In this document: piece by piece, positions 37,058-46,150 of the stretch
Numbering within the stretch: position 1 is the stretch's first letter
How the letters are laid out: the number at the start of each line of letters is the position of its first letter
From: Photobacterium rosenbergii
GTDB taxonomy: Bacteria > Pseudomonadota > Gammaproteobacteria > Enterobacterales > Vibrionaceae
Assembly: GCF_003026455.1 (NCBI RefSeq)
Contig: NZ_PYMB01000012.1
Location: 1-64,000 of the forward strand
Length of the DNA stretch: 64,000 nt
Direction: 5' to 3'
The notes under the pieces: model-generated
The model's input: the letters and a program-made list of their open reading frames with translations, nothing else
What the model was told of the DNA's origin: nothing
Database searches by the model: none
Program-made: the position numbers and the translations under genes

Positions 37058-40000
37058 TGCACTTCTCCTTGTAGTGGCTGATGGGATTGCTGATATCGAA
37101 TATCGTTCATAAGATCGCGGAACATATTGAGATAGACCGGTTGCTTGTAGGCGGCAGACCAGCGGCCACCTATCGCCTTATCGATCATCGCTTCAAGCAC
37201 TTGGCAAGCACTGTCGATGTTTTCGCTGTTAAGAGGGTGACCGAGCAGGATTTGCTCAACCGGATATAGCCTTTGCGGTTTGCTAAACAGGGCACCGTCG
37301 ACAAGGCGGCAAGTTGTGATCACCCCGTTGTCATCACGCTCCATCAGGCAGCTTAGGCTCAGGCGGGTAATGTTGAGTGCATTACGTCTGCCGAGCTGGC
37401 GGTATTGTTGGATACGCCCGGAAGGATTGTGCTTAGCCGAGCTTGGGATAGGAAGGATCACCTTGGTTAGCAACTCGCCCGGTTGTAGTTCGGTCCGGTA
37501 GCCTCCTGTGATGAAATCGCTGATCGGAAGCTCCCTTGTCTGGGCTTTATTCTGCAGAACCACTCTGGCGTCATAGATCACCAATGGCGGAACGGAATCA
37601 GCACAGGGTGCGGCATTGACGATATTGCCGCCGACGGTAGCCCGGTTGCGGATCTGGTGCGAGCCTATGGTATGGCATGCCTCAGCAAGCAAAGGGTAGA
37701 GCTGTTTGATGTCGGCATGTTCGGTGAGGTGGTTGAAACACACTCCCGAGCCGATATGCCACTCACTACCGCAGCGTTCGATCTGGCATAGTTCCGGTAA
37801 TTTGGCAATGTTCACCAAGCTACGTGGTTCGTTCTGCAATCGACCCTGGACTATCACGTCGGTGCCACCGGCCAAAGGCATGGCATTGCCGTCATCAAGC
37901 ATTTCGAGTGCCGCAGCCAGTGACTCTGGGTTTTTCACCGTGAACCCGTTAAGTCGATGGGTTTGTTTTTTTTCGGCAGACGCATGGAGCAATTCGCTCT
38001 GGCGGGCAGGCTTTTTGAGGTTATAACCCAGTACGACCTGCTCAAGGGTGAGCGGTAATTGGCGATGGCGTGTGCCCGTGGCAAAGGCGACCGCATTGGT
38101 TATCGCCGCGGCGGCAAGTTCGGCTGCCGGCTCACCGATACTCTTGGCACCAAAAGGCCCACCGTTGTCGACATTTTCCACCGCATGGATAGAAAGCGAA
38201 GGAATATCCTTGATAGTTGGCAACAAGTAGCTATCGAGGTTTTCCGATTTCACCTGACCGTGTTCGATGTTGTAGTCTTCCAGCATGCCAAGGCCAACAC
38301 CCTGGGCAATACCGCCGGCGACTTGTCCTTCATAACCGATCTGGTTGATAACTTGACCGACATCGTGGACGGCGGTCACATCGAGCAAGTCGATTTTACC
38401 GGTGCTGGTATCGACTTTCAGATCGACGATTTGGCAACCGTAAACCCAAGTGAAATAAGGTGAGCCTGTGCCTTTTTCTTCATCCCAATGGATTGCCGGT
38501 TGGTCGAACCATCCATAGGCCGCTAAGTTGACCCCTGCCCACTTGGTTGCATTGGCCGCTTCGGCAAAGCTGATGGACTTGTCCGGCGCGTGGCGGTTAC
38601 AGATTTCGCCATGGGCCCACAGAGTATCATCGATGCTGGTGGCGCAGAGTTGCTCTTTGACCACCTCGAAAATGCGCTGTTTGATCTGCTCGGCACCGTC
38701 TTTCACCGCGTTACCACCGGTAACGGTCGCCCTTGATGCCACAGTCGGACCGCCATCGGCAATCAAAGACGTCGGTGGTTCGACAAATGTCACCTTGGTG
38801 ACAGGTAAGCCCAACACCTCGGCGGCGATGGCTGCCATCGTCGTTTGTAGTCCCTGTCCGTTTTCACACACCCCAGTTGAGACGTTGACACTGCCGTCGC
38901 TGTTAACGGTTACCAAGGCACTGGACGTGTCGACCCCTTCGGCCCCCATTGAACATCCGCGATAGCTCAGCGCCAGTCCGATGCCGTATTTGATATGGCC
39001 CGGCTGGTTATTCAACTGCGCATAATGTTCGCGCTTGGCCCTGAATTCACTGCGTTGGGTCGCTTTGTCGAGGACTTCAATCGCCGAGACATTGTGGTTA
39101 TCAAAGACCTGATTGGTAATACTCCGGCTGCCTTGGCGCAGCGCGTTGCGCTCCCTGACCTGAACGGGATCAAGCTCGCTGGCCTTGGCGATCTCATCCA
39201 TCAAGGATTCATTGGCAAAGATGATTTGCGGCGAGCCGAACCCCCGCATTGCACCGGACATACTGTTATTGGTGTAAACGCCTTTGATATCGACGCGAAC
39301 GTGCTCGATATCATAGGGGCCGGCTGCCTGAACCACCGAACGCCACGTGACGAAAGGCGTACAGGCGGCATAGGCCCCAGCATCAGCCAGAATATCGACC
39401 TTCATGCCTTGGATCTTGCCGTCTTTGCTGACCCCGACCTTGTAATTCATGTGGTAGGGGTGGCGCTTGGTACTTTCGATGATTGACTGCTCGCGGGTAT
39501 AGGAAAACTTCACCGGCCGACCGGTGATAGAAGCGAGCAGCGCGGCACGGCAAGAAAGGTGATCAACACCATCATCCTTGCCGCCGAAAGAGCCGCCCAT
39601 TACAGCCCGTTTCACATTGACCTTGGCCTGGTCAATGCCCATAAAACTGGCGACAAAGCCTCTGACCCGGTGCGGGTTCTGGATAGAGCCGGTTACGACC
39701 AAATCACGCGAGGTGGGGTCTATATAAGCGGTAACAGATTCAGGTTCAATATAAGCATGCTCCTGGAAGCCGACCTGATAAGTATGCTCAAGGACGATAT
39801 CGGCATCAGCAATGGCGGATTCGGCGTCCCCCTTTTCGGTATGGTGGCGGTTGACCACATTGGAGCCGGTTTCGGGGTGGATCAGGCGAGCGCCGTCGGC
39901 GAGTGCGTCATGCACGTTGCCGATAGCAGTAAATGGCTGGTAATCGATTTTGATCTTATCGGCCGCCAGACAGGCTGCTTCATAACTTTCAGCAGCAACG

Positions 40001-40308
40001 ATAGCGACAACATCGCCGCTGTAACGAACCTGATCATTACAAATTGGGTGGTAATCGCGAATGATAACCCCTGTTGTAGGATCTCCGGGGATATCTTTGA
40101 AAGTGGCTATCCGTACTACGCCTTCGATGGCGTCAGCTTCAGATGTGTCTATGCCAAGGATTTTGCCCGCCGGGATATCGGTATAGCGACACACACCATA
40201 CAGCATGCCGGGCATTGTAATATCATCTCCATATATGGCCGTACCAGTGACTTTGGCTTGGCCGTCTACGCGGGGTAGGCTGTGGCCTACGTGATTGAAA
40301 CGCGTCAT
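37054..40308 (-). CDS. xdhA: Xanthine dehydrogenase, fused molybdenum (XdhA) and FAD (XdhB) subunits
   Basis: Hydroxylates hypoxanthine/xanthine to urate, or runs in reverse under reducing conditions. Of 1084 aa, about residues 1-765 are the molybdopterin subunit: GGSFGGKDDGVD, AMRGFGSPQ, ENGQGLQTTMAA, and the catalytic glutamate in GAKSIGEPAAE. After a ~30-residue linker, about 795-1084 are the FAD subunit (PLAGGTDVIVQGR, SHQIRNRATVGGNIVNA). In E. coli these are separate proteins of ~752 and ~292 aa. The start at 40308 (MTRFNHVGHS) is chosen over 40353 because GAGGGAG lies just upstream. Confidence 0.93.
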   Translation of the reverse strand: MTRFNHVGHSLPRVDGQAKVTGTAIYGDDITMPGMLYGVCRYTDIPAGKILGIDTSEADAIEGVVRIATFKDIPGDPTTGVIIRDYHPICNDQVRYSGDVVAIVAAESYEAACLAADKIKIDYQPFTAIGNVHDALADGARLIHPETGSNVVNRHHTEKGDAESAIADADIVLEHTYQVGFQEHAYIEPESVTAYIDPTSRDLVVTGSIQNPHRVRGFVASFMGIDQAKVNVKRAVMGGSFGGKDDGVDHLSCRAALLASITGRPVKFSYTREQSIIESTKRHPYHMNYKVGVSKDGKIQGMKVDILADAGAYAACTPFVTWRSVVQAAGPYDIEHVRVDIKGVYTNNSMSGAMRGFGSPQIIFANESLMDEIAKASELDPVQVRERNALRQGSRSITNQVFDNHNVSAIEVLDKATQRSEFRAKREHYAQLNNQPGHIKYGIGLALSYRGCSMGAEGVDTSSALVTVNSDGSVNVSTGVCENGQGLQTTMAAIAAEVLGLPVTKVTFVEPPTSLIADGGPTVASRATVTGGNAVKDGAEQIKQRIFEVVKEQLCATSIDDTLWAHGEICNRHAPDKSISFAEAANATKWAGVNLAAYGWFDQPAIHWDEEKGTGSPYFTWVYGCQIVDLKVDTSTGKIDLLDVTAVHDVGQVINQIGYEGQVAGGIAQGVGLGMLEDYNIEHGQVKSENLDSYLLPTIKDIPSLSIHAVENVDNGGPFGAKSIGEPAAELAAAAITNAVAFATGTRHRQLPLTLEQVVLGYNLKKPARQSELLHASAEKKQTHRLNGFTVKNPESLAAALEMLDDGNAMPLAGGTDVIVQGRLQNEPRSLVNIAKLPELCQIERCGSEWHIGSGVCFNHLTEHADIKQLYPLLAEACHTIGSHQIRNRATVGGNIVNAAPCADSVPPLVIYDARVVLQNKAQTRELPISDFITGGYRTELQPGELLTKVILPIPSSAKHNPSGRIQQYRQLGRRNALNITRLSLSCLMERDDNGVITTCRLVDGALFSKPQRLYPVEQILLGHPLNSENIDSACQVLEAMIDKAIGGRWSAAYKQPVYLNMFRDLMNDIRYQQSHQPLQGEVQ

Positions 40309-40460
40309 TAAACACTCCCTCTTACATTGGCGACGACGATCTACCAATGACAAACAATGTGCTAAATAAATTGCTGCATCGAGGATGACAAACTAGGAAA
40401 TTACGCGAAATTGATAGTGAGTTAGCGATATTTCATAGTGACTTCGACCCAGCTATAAAG

Positions 40461-40475
40461 GCATTAATCAGGCCA
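40461..40475 (-). promoter_or_regulatory. Candidate sigma54 promoter for xdhAB-xdhC-permease
   Basis: Read on the minus strand, TGGCCTG-ATTA-ATGC keeps GG and GC at the exact 10-base spacing of -24/-12 promoters. It lies about 150 bases upstream of the start codon and about 170 bases from the palindrome at 40636. Confidence 0.5.
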
Positions 40476-40635
40476 CAACAAAGCGGTAGTTTGATTTGTC
40501 AGGCAAAAGTGTGAACTCAAGGGGGAAAGTTTGTCGTGTTAGTGAGCATATTGTTGCTCGCTGAGAGGAGCATCAAAAATCAAAATTCTTTATAATGTTG
40601 ATAAATAAGACTTATTTTCATTTATTTCCTGAGGG

Positions 40636-40648
40636 TATCATTTTGATA
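40636..40648. promoter_or_regulatory. Putative YgeV/XdhR enhancer site (TATCA-TTT-TGATA), shared divergent region
   Basis: Perfect 5-3-5 palindrome in the 560-base region (40309-40868) between the divergent xdh and deaminase operons. It lies about 90 bases upstream of the rightward sigma54 element and about 160 bases upstream of the leftward one, so one site could serve both. Confidence 0.6.
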
Positions 40649-40738
40649 GTCTCAAAATGGTAATGAGAGTTGTACTGGGCGAGCTTGATGCCTTGTGGGT
40701 ATTTTATTATCAGTAGCTTAGAAGCGTTTTCGTGGAGT

Positions 40739-40754
40739 TGGTAACGTCTTTGCA
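40739..40754 (+). promoter_or_regulatory. Candidate sigma54 promoter for the deaminase gene
   Basis: TGGTAAC-GTCT-TTGCA keeps the invariant GG and GC at correct spacing and matches the TTGCA end exactly. The predicted start is near 40765, about 100 bases before the ATG. Confidence 0.6.
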
Positions 40755-40868
40755 AGGATGCTGACGGTAATATAGAGATGATTTTCAAATATGCGTTTTG
40801 TGTTCAAAAACAACCCAAACAAAGTCCTTCTCCCCTGAAATGGTTGCGAAGGCTAAGGAAAATTATGG

Positions 40869-42224
40869 ATGGAAACAACGTGGATTAAAGATCCTCTGGC
40901 TATTTTCACAGCCAATACAAAAAATGCCCAAGGCGGTTTGGTTATCAAGGGTAACCGCATCATTGAAACCCTGTCACAGGGACAACTGCCTTCCGTACCA
41001 ATAGATGTCACCATCGATGCCAGTCGGCATGTCGTCACCCCTGGGCTTATCAATGCCCACCATCACTTCTACCAAACCTTGACCCGTGCCTATCCTGGCG
41101 CCCTCAACAAAGAGCTGTTCCACTGGCTTAAGTGCCTTTATCCGGTCTGGGCGGGATTGGACGAAGAGATGATGCAGGTAGCCACCGAGGTGGCACTGGT
41201 CGAGATGATGATGTCAGGTTGTACTACCGCATCAGACCACCACTACCTATTACCACTCGGGTTAGAAAACGCCATCGACATTCAGGTTGAAGCGGCCCGG
41301 AAGTTGGGCGTAAGGGCGATATTTACCCGTGGTTCGATGAGCTTGGGTGAAGAACAGGGTGGGTTGCCGCCACAGCATACTATCCAGTCGGAAGAAGCCA
41401 TCATCGACGATAGCCTGCGTTTAATTCGTGAGTATCATCAAGCGGATGATGGTGCCATGGTGCAGATTGCACTGGCTCCTTGCTCACCCTTCTCGGTGAC
41501 AACCGAACTGATGAAAGAGACGGCGCAGATAGCCCGCCAGCATGGAGTGATGCTACATACCCATTTGTGTGAAACCAAGGATGAAGAGCAGTTTTGCCTC
41601 GAGCGGTTCGGTTACCGGCCGGTGGATTACCTGGAAGAGGTCGGATGGCTTCATGAGCGTACATGGCTGGCCCACGGTATCCATTTTAACGACGAGGAGG
41701 TGCGCCGCCTCGGGCAGGCACAGGTGGGGATCTGCCACTGCCCGACATCGAATATGATGCTGGCATCGGGAATTTGCCGCAACAAAGAGTTGGAAGCGGC
41801 AGGTGCCAAAGTCGGCCTCGGTGTCGATGGTTCGGCCTCTAATGACGGTTCTAATATGATAGCCGAAGTACGTATGGCGATGTATTTGCAGCGCTTACGA
41901 TATGGCTCAGCCGAGGTGACACACTTCGATGCCTTGAGTTGGGCAACCGCAGGTTCGGCGACTGCGATGGGGCGCAATGATATAGGTAAAATAGAGGTGG
42001 GAATGCAAGCCGATATCGCGATGTTCAAGCTTGATGATATCCGTTTCTCTGGTAGCCATGATCCATTAGCCGCTTTGTTGCTTTGTGGTGCCCAGCAGGC
42101 TGATAGAGTGATGGTCGCTGGAAAGTGGCGGGTATTGGATGGCCGGGTTCTGGGTGTTGATCTCGATGATCTGATGGCACGCCATAGTGCGGCGGCTAAG
42201 CGTCTGGCAATGAAGGCCCAGTAA
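40869..42224 (+). CDS. 8-oxoguanine/guanine deaminase-type amidohydrolase
   Basis: Zinc hydrolase of the ATZ/TRZ/SsnA superfamily, best matched by 8-oxoguanine deaminases, which give urate; guanine-like substrates are possible. The 451-aa protein has HxH in LINAHHHFYQT (H64, H66), HTHLCET, LAHGIHF and LGVDGSASNDGSN with the catalytic aspartate. It is divergent from the xdh operon and shares its regulatory region. An ATG four bases earlier is in another frame and opens only seven codons. Confidence 0.87.
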   Translation: METTWIKDPLAIFTANTKNAQGGLVIKGNRIIETLSQGQLPSVPIDVTIDASRHVVTPGLINAHHHFYQTLTRAYPGALNKELFHWLKCLYPVWAGLDEEMMQVATEVALVEMMMSGCTTASDHHYLLPLGLENAIDIQVEAARKLGVRAIFTRGSMSLGEEQGGLPPQHTIQSEEAIIDDSLRLIREYHQADDGAMVQIALAPCSPFSVTTELMKETAQIARQHGVMLHTHLCETKDEEQFCLERFGYRPVDYLEEVGWLHERTWLAHGIHFNDEEVRRLGQAQVGICHCPTSNMMLASGICRNKELEAAGAKVGLGVDGSASNDGSNMIAEVRMAMYLQRLRYGSAEVTHFDALSWATAGSATAMGRNDIGKIEVGMQADIAMFKLDDIRFSGSHDPLAALLLCGAQQADRVMVAGKWRVLDGRVLGVDLDDLMARHSAAAKRLAMKAQ

Positions 42225-42244
42225 GGCAAGCTTTCATCTAAACG

Positions 42245-42285
42245 AAAAGGCTGAATCTCAATCAAGATTCAGCCTTTTTAGTTTT
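42245..42285 (+). terminator. Intrinsic terminator after the deaminase gene
   Basis: AGGCTGAATCT (42248-42258), loop CAATCA, AGATTCAGCCT (42265-42275), then a T-rich tract. Confidence 0.92.
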
Positions 42286-42344
42286 TACTGCGAATAAATA
42301 AATTCGAACAGGTTTAAAGCTAACCGGTTTTACTATGAGAGGTA

Positions 42345-42893
42345 TTAGAGTGAAGAGGTTTTAAAGCCCGCACCTTTCCACGCAAAGATACCACCAGGGT
42401 AGCGGTAGACATTGGTGTAACCAAGTTTCACCGCCCAAGTTGCTGCGTTGTGGCTGCGGCCACATTTCACGAACCCGCAATAGAAGACCAAGGTTTTATC
42501 TTTGTCTTCGCCTAGCAGTTTGGTGAAATCCTCGACAGATTGCTGGTCAGTTAATGCTGGGTCCCATTCGGGCATATCAGGGATTGGGAACTCAAACTGT
42601 TTGGCGCTGGGGATATGTTCTTTCTTGTAGCTGTCTTTGAACGGCATTGCATCGATGATCATCACGTTGCTGTCTTGCTCGATCAGTGTTTTGACCCCGT
42701 TGGTATCGACAAGTTGGTAGCCACCAGCGAGGGTATCTTTATGGAGCTTGATAGCCACCTGCTCGGTTTCTACCTCTGCTTTGAACTTGCCACCAAACAG
42801 GGCGGCATTGGCACTAAACGGCAGGATTAACAATGCACTGGCGAGAATAAATAGGTTAAGCCAAAAACTGCGTCCGACTTTTTTCATTATCAT
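42345..42893 (-). CDS. Secreted single-domain rhodanese
   Basis: The 182-aa protein has a signal peptide (hydrophobic to about residue 30, ending SANA) and one rhodanese domain (VMIIDAMPFKDSYKKEHIPSA). The active-site loop is YCGFVKCGRSHN with the catalytic cysteine, and the end is WAVKLGYTNVYRYPGGIFAWKGAG. Rhodaneses move sulfane sulfur and some can carry selenium. It follows yqeC-yqeB-mauE-like genes on the same strand, 37 bases after the MauE-like gene, so a role in supplying S or Se for the molybdenum hydroxylases is a hypothesis. Confidence 0.85.
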   Translation of the reverse strand: MIMKKVGRSFWLNLFILASALLILPFSANAALFGGKFKAEVETEQVAIKLHKDTLAGGYQLVDTNGVKTLIEQDSNVMIIDAMPFKDSYKKEHIPSAKQFEFPIPDMPEWDPALTDQQSVEDFTKLLGEDKDKTLVFYCGFVKCGRSHNAATWAVKLGYTNVYRYPGGIFAWKGAGFKTSSL

Positions 42894-42930
42894 GAACGTA
42901 TCCTTATGAAAATTAGGCTATTTCGCTATA

Positions 42931-43377
42931 TCACACCGCGGGTGTGACTGGGCGGTGGCTAGCCAAGTTGTTGAAGTAATAAAGCGCTGCCGAAACAAGA
43001 AGAACAAGCAGCATGATGAGAAACTGAGGCTCTAGAGTGCTGTAGACATCTGACTGTACCGAACCTGGCAGGTAGCAACCGCAATCAAAATGCAGGCCTT
43101 GATAAAGCGCCAGCCCCGACAGGGCAATATGGATGCCGAAGCCTACAACAACAGGAAGTAAGGTGGTGATGCCCAAGTAGGCAGTCAGAGCACTGATCCC
43201 AAGCGCCAATGGGATGGCGAAAGCGATAGGTTCGACATACATGGCGGGGACGATACCGGTATCGGTAAGCAGTAAACCGGTGTGTTCTGGTAAGAAGAAG
43301 CCTTTGACGGTGAGTGCCGCAGCGCACATCAGCACAAAGGAGGTAACAAAATGATGGAAATAGCCTCTAGTTTTCAT
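42931..43377 (-). CDS. MauE/DoxX-like integral membrane protein
   Basis: The 148-aa protein has four hydrophobic helices with a DCGCYLPG motif after the third, the hallmark of the MauE family that handles thiol/disulfide chemistry in the envelope. It sits between yqeB and a secreted rhodanese, all leftward. Partnering with the rhodanese in sulfur or selenium handling is suggested by context only. Confidence 0.72.
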   Translation of the reverse strand: MKTRGYFHHFVTSFVLMCAAALTVKGFFLPEHTGLLLTDTGIVPAMYVEPIAFAIPLALGISALTAYLGITTLLPVVVGFGIHIALSGLALYQGLHFDCGCYLPGSVQSDVYSTLEPQFLIMLLVLLVSAALYYFNNLASHRPVTPAV

Positions 43378-43507
43378 AATTTGATCTCTTCCTGTCGTAG
43401 TGCCCAGCAGTTGGTTTACCTCATCAGCAGCGAATGCAGTGGGGGGGAACCTTAGCTGGTAAATTTGTCTGGCTTGAATCCCTCAAGCCAGACTGTAACT
43501 GTCCCTG

Positions 43508-43542
43508 CAACCGCTTCTGAATCACCCTATTTGAAGCGGTTG
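43508..43542. other. Hairpin between yqeB and the MauE-like gene
   Basis: Perfect 10-bp inverted repeat CAACCGCTTC/GAAGCGGTTG with a 15-base loop and no T-run. Possibly an mRNA processing or partial termination element. Confidence 0.4.
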
Positions 43543-43557
43543 GAGGTGAGTTTGGGG

Positions 43558-45156
43558 TTAACTCATTCTGTGCTGCTCCAGATGTAACATGGCTTCTAGC
43601 ACACTGCCGCCAATTGCCCGGGCCTTGTCAGACACCGTGGTGTAATCTGCTTCTTCGCCACGAGGGTCGATATCGCCTATCTTGAAGCCTTCGCGAACAG
43701 TGAGGCCGTTATTCAGTAATCCACGTACCATACCGCCTAGAGGTGCGACTACGGGACTATCCCCAATGTGGGCAATCACATCACCCTCGGCGACAATGTC
43801 ACCCAATTTGACGTGGCTGTGCATAACGCCTGCGCATGGGGCCCGCAGGACTCGCTGGTGGGTATAGCCGGCAATGTTGCCAGGTACCCCGGTATTTGGT
43901 TGAGTCGCCCCTTGGTAGATAACCCGTCCTAAGTAGTGTCCGCGGTTGGTTTCGATCACCGCATCGCAATCTTTGCCTGCAGTAAAGCCAGGGCCGAGGG
44001 CAATAGTGACGGGTGCCATGTCCTTCTGGGTGCCGACATTATGTTTGGCCAAAATGGCATCAACGAGGAAGGTCGGTTTCAATGTGCTGGCGTAGCTGCA
44101 ATCTTCATCGACAACCACGGGGATCTGGTTACGGTCAATAATGTCGAACACTTCGTCTTTGTTATTGGCCTTGCAGGCGGTGATCCCTTCTACTTCAACC
44201 GGTTCGCCATACAGACACTGGCCGAACGATACGCTGCAGCGGATCATGGTGGGTTTGGCGATATCGGTCATAACGACTTTGTAGCCGGCATTGAACAGGC
44301 GTACAGCCACACCGGTAGCCATGTCCCCGGCACCACGTACCAACACCAGTTTGTTCTGGTTGAGGCGGGTGTCATCTTTCATTTGGCCGCCAGCAGATTC
44401 ATGTTTCACCTTGAGAATTTCAGCCATAATGCTGATGGCGATTTCTTCGGGGGTTTCGGCACCGATATTAAAACCGATTGGAGAATGGATATTCTGGATC
44501 CTGACTTCATCAACCCCGCTTTGGCGCAGGTGGGTAAACAGGGTCTGGACTTTGCGGCGGCTGGCCATCAGGCCGGTATAACGGGTTTCGCAATCGACGA
44601 CTTTGGAAATGGCATCTTGATCTTGGTGGTTGGTGGCAATGACCACATAACTGTCTTTGTTGATATCAAGTTGGTCGATGGCTGCTTCCATGGTATCGCC
44701 GAGAAGGCGCTTGGTGCCTAGTGGGAAGTGCTCTTCGGCAAGGCTGTCGGCATAGGCATCGGCTACCGAGATATCAAAGCCCAGCACATGAGCTGCCTGG
44801 GCAACGGCGCGGTTGACGTGACCGGCTCCGATAAGGATCAAGCTAGGACGCAGGCCATAGACATCGACAAATACTGTCATTGCCCCGCCGCAGTCCATGC
44901 CCATAGCTTCGGGGCCGGTTCGGGTCATCCGGCCTTTGACGACGCGGGGTTTCCTTTCTTGTAGGGCTTCCAAGGCTTGGTCGATAACATACCGTTCAAT
45001 CATGCCACCACCCACAGTACCTATGATGCTGCCATCGGCTTTGACGATCATCTGGCCGGAATGGCGCGGGGCCGAGCCGCGGGTTTCAATGATATTGGCA
45101 AGGGCAAAAGGGACGTTGTCTTGTTCTAATTTGGCTGCCTTGGCAAAGATATTCAT
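43558..45156 (-). CDS. yqeB: YqeB, selenium-dependent molybdenum hydroxylase maturation protein
   Basis: Two-part maturation factor of 532 aa. About residues 1-265 are XdhC/CoxI-like: ETRGSAPRHSGQMIV, GTVGGGMIE, MDCGGAMTVF, and a Rossmann motif LIGAGHVNRAVAQAA. The rest is the EF2563/YqeB domain (LVLVRGAGDMATGVAVRLF, and a biotinyl-like APCAGVMHSHVKLGDIV). Such proteins are thought to load sulfur or selenium onto the molybdenum cofactor of purine hydroxylases. Encoded 37 bases after yqeC, with AGAGGT before the ATG. Confidence 0.9.
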   Translation of the reverse strand: MNIFAKAAKLEQDNVPFALANIIETRGSAPRHSGQMIVKADGSIIGTVGGGMIERYVIDQALEALQERKPRVVKGRMTRTGPEAMGMDCGGAMTVFVDVYGLRPSLILIGAGHVNRAVAQAAHVLGFDISVADAYADSLAEEHFPLGTKRLLGDTMEAAIDQLDINKDSYVVIATNHQDQDAISKVVDCETRYTGLMASRRKVQTLFTHLRQSGVDEVRIQNIHSPIGFNIGAETPEEIAISIMAEILKVKHESAGGQMKDDTRLNQNKLVLVRGAGDMATGVAVRLFNAGYKVVMTDIAKPTMIRCSVSFGQCLYGEPVEVEGITACKANNKDEVFDIIDRNQIPVVVDEDCSYASTLKPTFLVDAILAKHNVGTQKDMAPVTIALGPGFTAGKDCDAVIETNRGHYLGRVIYQGATQPNTGVPGNIAGYTHQRVLRAPCAGVMHSHVKLGDIVAEGDVIAHIGDSPVVAPLGGMVRGLLNNGLTVREGFKIGDIDPRGEEADYTTVSDKARAIGGSVLEAMLHLEQHRMS

Positions 45157-45193
45157 GTTCTATGACCTCTGTACTGACGAAGTCAGGTAGCGG

Positions 45194-46111
45194 CTATGCC
45201 TCAGTGGCATTGGCTACTTGTTCCTTCAAAATGACTTTCTTGATTGGTGCTTCCGTCTGCATTTCTGCCAGCCAAACCGTATCGAGTTGTGGGCTGTTCA
45301 CCAGTACCTCTTCTGCTATGTGACTCACTGCTTGGGTATCATTGGCTTTATCCATTTTGTTTATCAGCCACACCTGTTTCGCTGTTTTTGGGCTTGATTT
45401 GAATAACCCCAGCGGGTGAGAAATCAGCGGTTGTAATACGTCGGCATCAATCACATCACCGGGCTGGCACTGTGTAAGGGCTGAAAAAGCCGGCCAGCGG
45501 TGGATGCGTTCAGGTATCGCCTTATGGTTGATAGCCTCTGCGCCGGTGACACCAATCACCATATCCGAGTAACTCGGAATGCAAGGCTCATGCCCGTGAG
45601 GGGCTTTTATTGGCAGTGAGTGTGAACCGTCGCCTTCAATAATAAAAACTGTGAAGGGGAAGTCATTTTCGAGCTTTTTTATCTCCTTTTCAGATAACCC
45701 AGATACTTTCAGCCGGGTAGTTTTCAAATGGTCAGTTAATAACGATTTGTAGCAAAAAGTGATTGTTGGATCATAAAAAGAAAAGGCGTCTTGTGCTAAA
45801 GCTTCATTACGTACTTTTAAGTTTTTTTCATTTTCTTTTTTATTGCAGTACATGGCATCGAAGGGAAGAATATAGTCAGTTTGTTCGGCATCAGGTAAAT
45901 ACATTTTAGTTGTCGTTGTTATGCAGACTGCGTGGCCCCACTGTTTAAATTTTCTTGCCAGCCAAAAAGCGGCCGAAGTTTTGCCACCACCGCCGACCAG
46001 AGTAATGAACAATGGGTTAGTTTCAGCAGTTAAATGGTATTGGTATAACTCAGACAGGATAAACTGGTCTGGAGTTTGCTCTATTAATCGTGTCTGTGTG
46101 TTATTAACCAT
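45194..46111 (-). CDS. yqeC: YqeC, putative selenium-dependent hydroxylase accessory protein
   Basis: The 305-aa YqeC-family protein has a P-loop-like LVGGGGKTSAAFWLA near residue 40, then ITTTTKMYLPD, IEGDGSHSLPIKAPHG and VIGVTGAEAIN, LINKMDKAND. It is co-distributed with selenium-dependent molybdenum hydroxylases. Divergent from mocA with only about 36 bases between the start codons. The ribosome site is weak. Confidence 0.87.
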   Translation of the reverse strand: MVNNTQTRLIEQTPDQFILSELYQYHLTAETNPLFITLVGGGGKTSAAFWLARKFKQWGHAVCITTTTKMYLPDAEQTDYILPFDAMYCNKKENEKNLKVRNEALAQDAFSFYDPTITFCYKSLLTDHLKTTRLKVSGLSEKEIKKLENDFPFTVFIIEGDGSHSLPIKAPHGHEPCIPSYSDMVIGVTGAEAINHKAIPERIHRWPAFSALTQCQPGDVIDADVLQPLISHPLGLFKSSPKTAKQVWLINKMDKANDTQAVSHIAEEVLVNSPQLDTVWLAEMQTEAPIKKVILKEQVANATEA

Positions 46112-46150
46112 ACGACCACCATAAATATCAATAAAGGAGTATGTTCAGTG

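Noticed and set aside
39559-40278. 239-codon open frame opposite the xdhAB fusion
   Set aside because: Mirror of a strongly supported gene with full motifs; typical antisense frame in moderately GC-rich coding DNA.
43936-44721. 261-codon open frame opposite yqeB
   Set aside because: yqeB is fully supported on the other strand; this frame has no recognisable domain.
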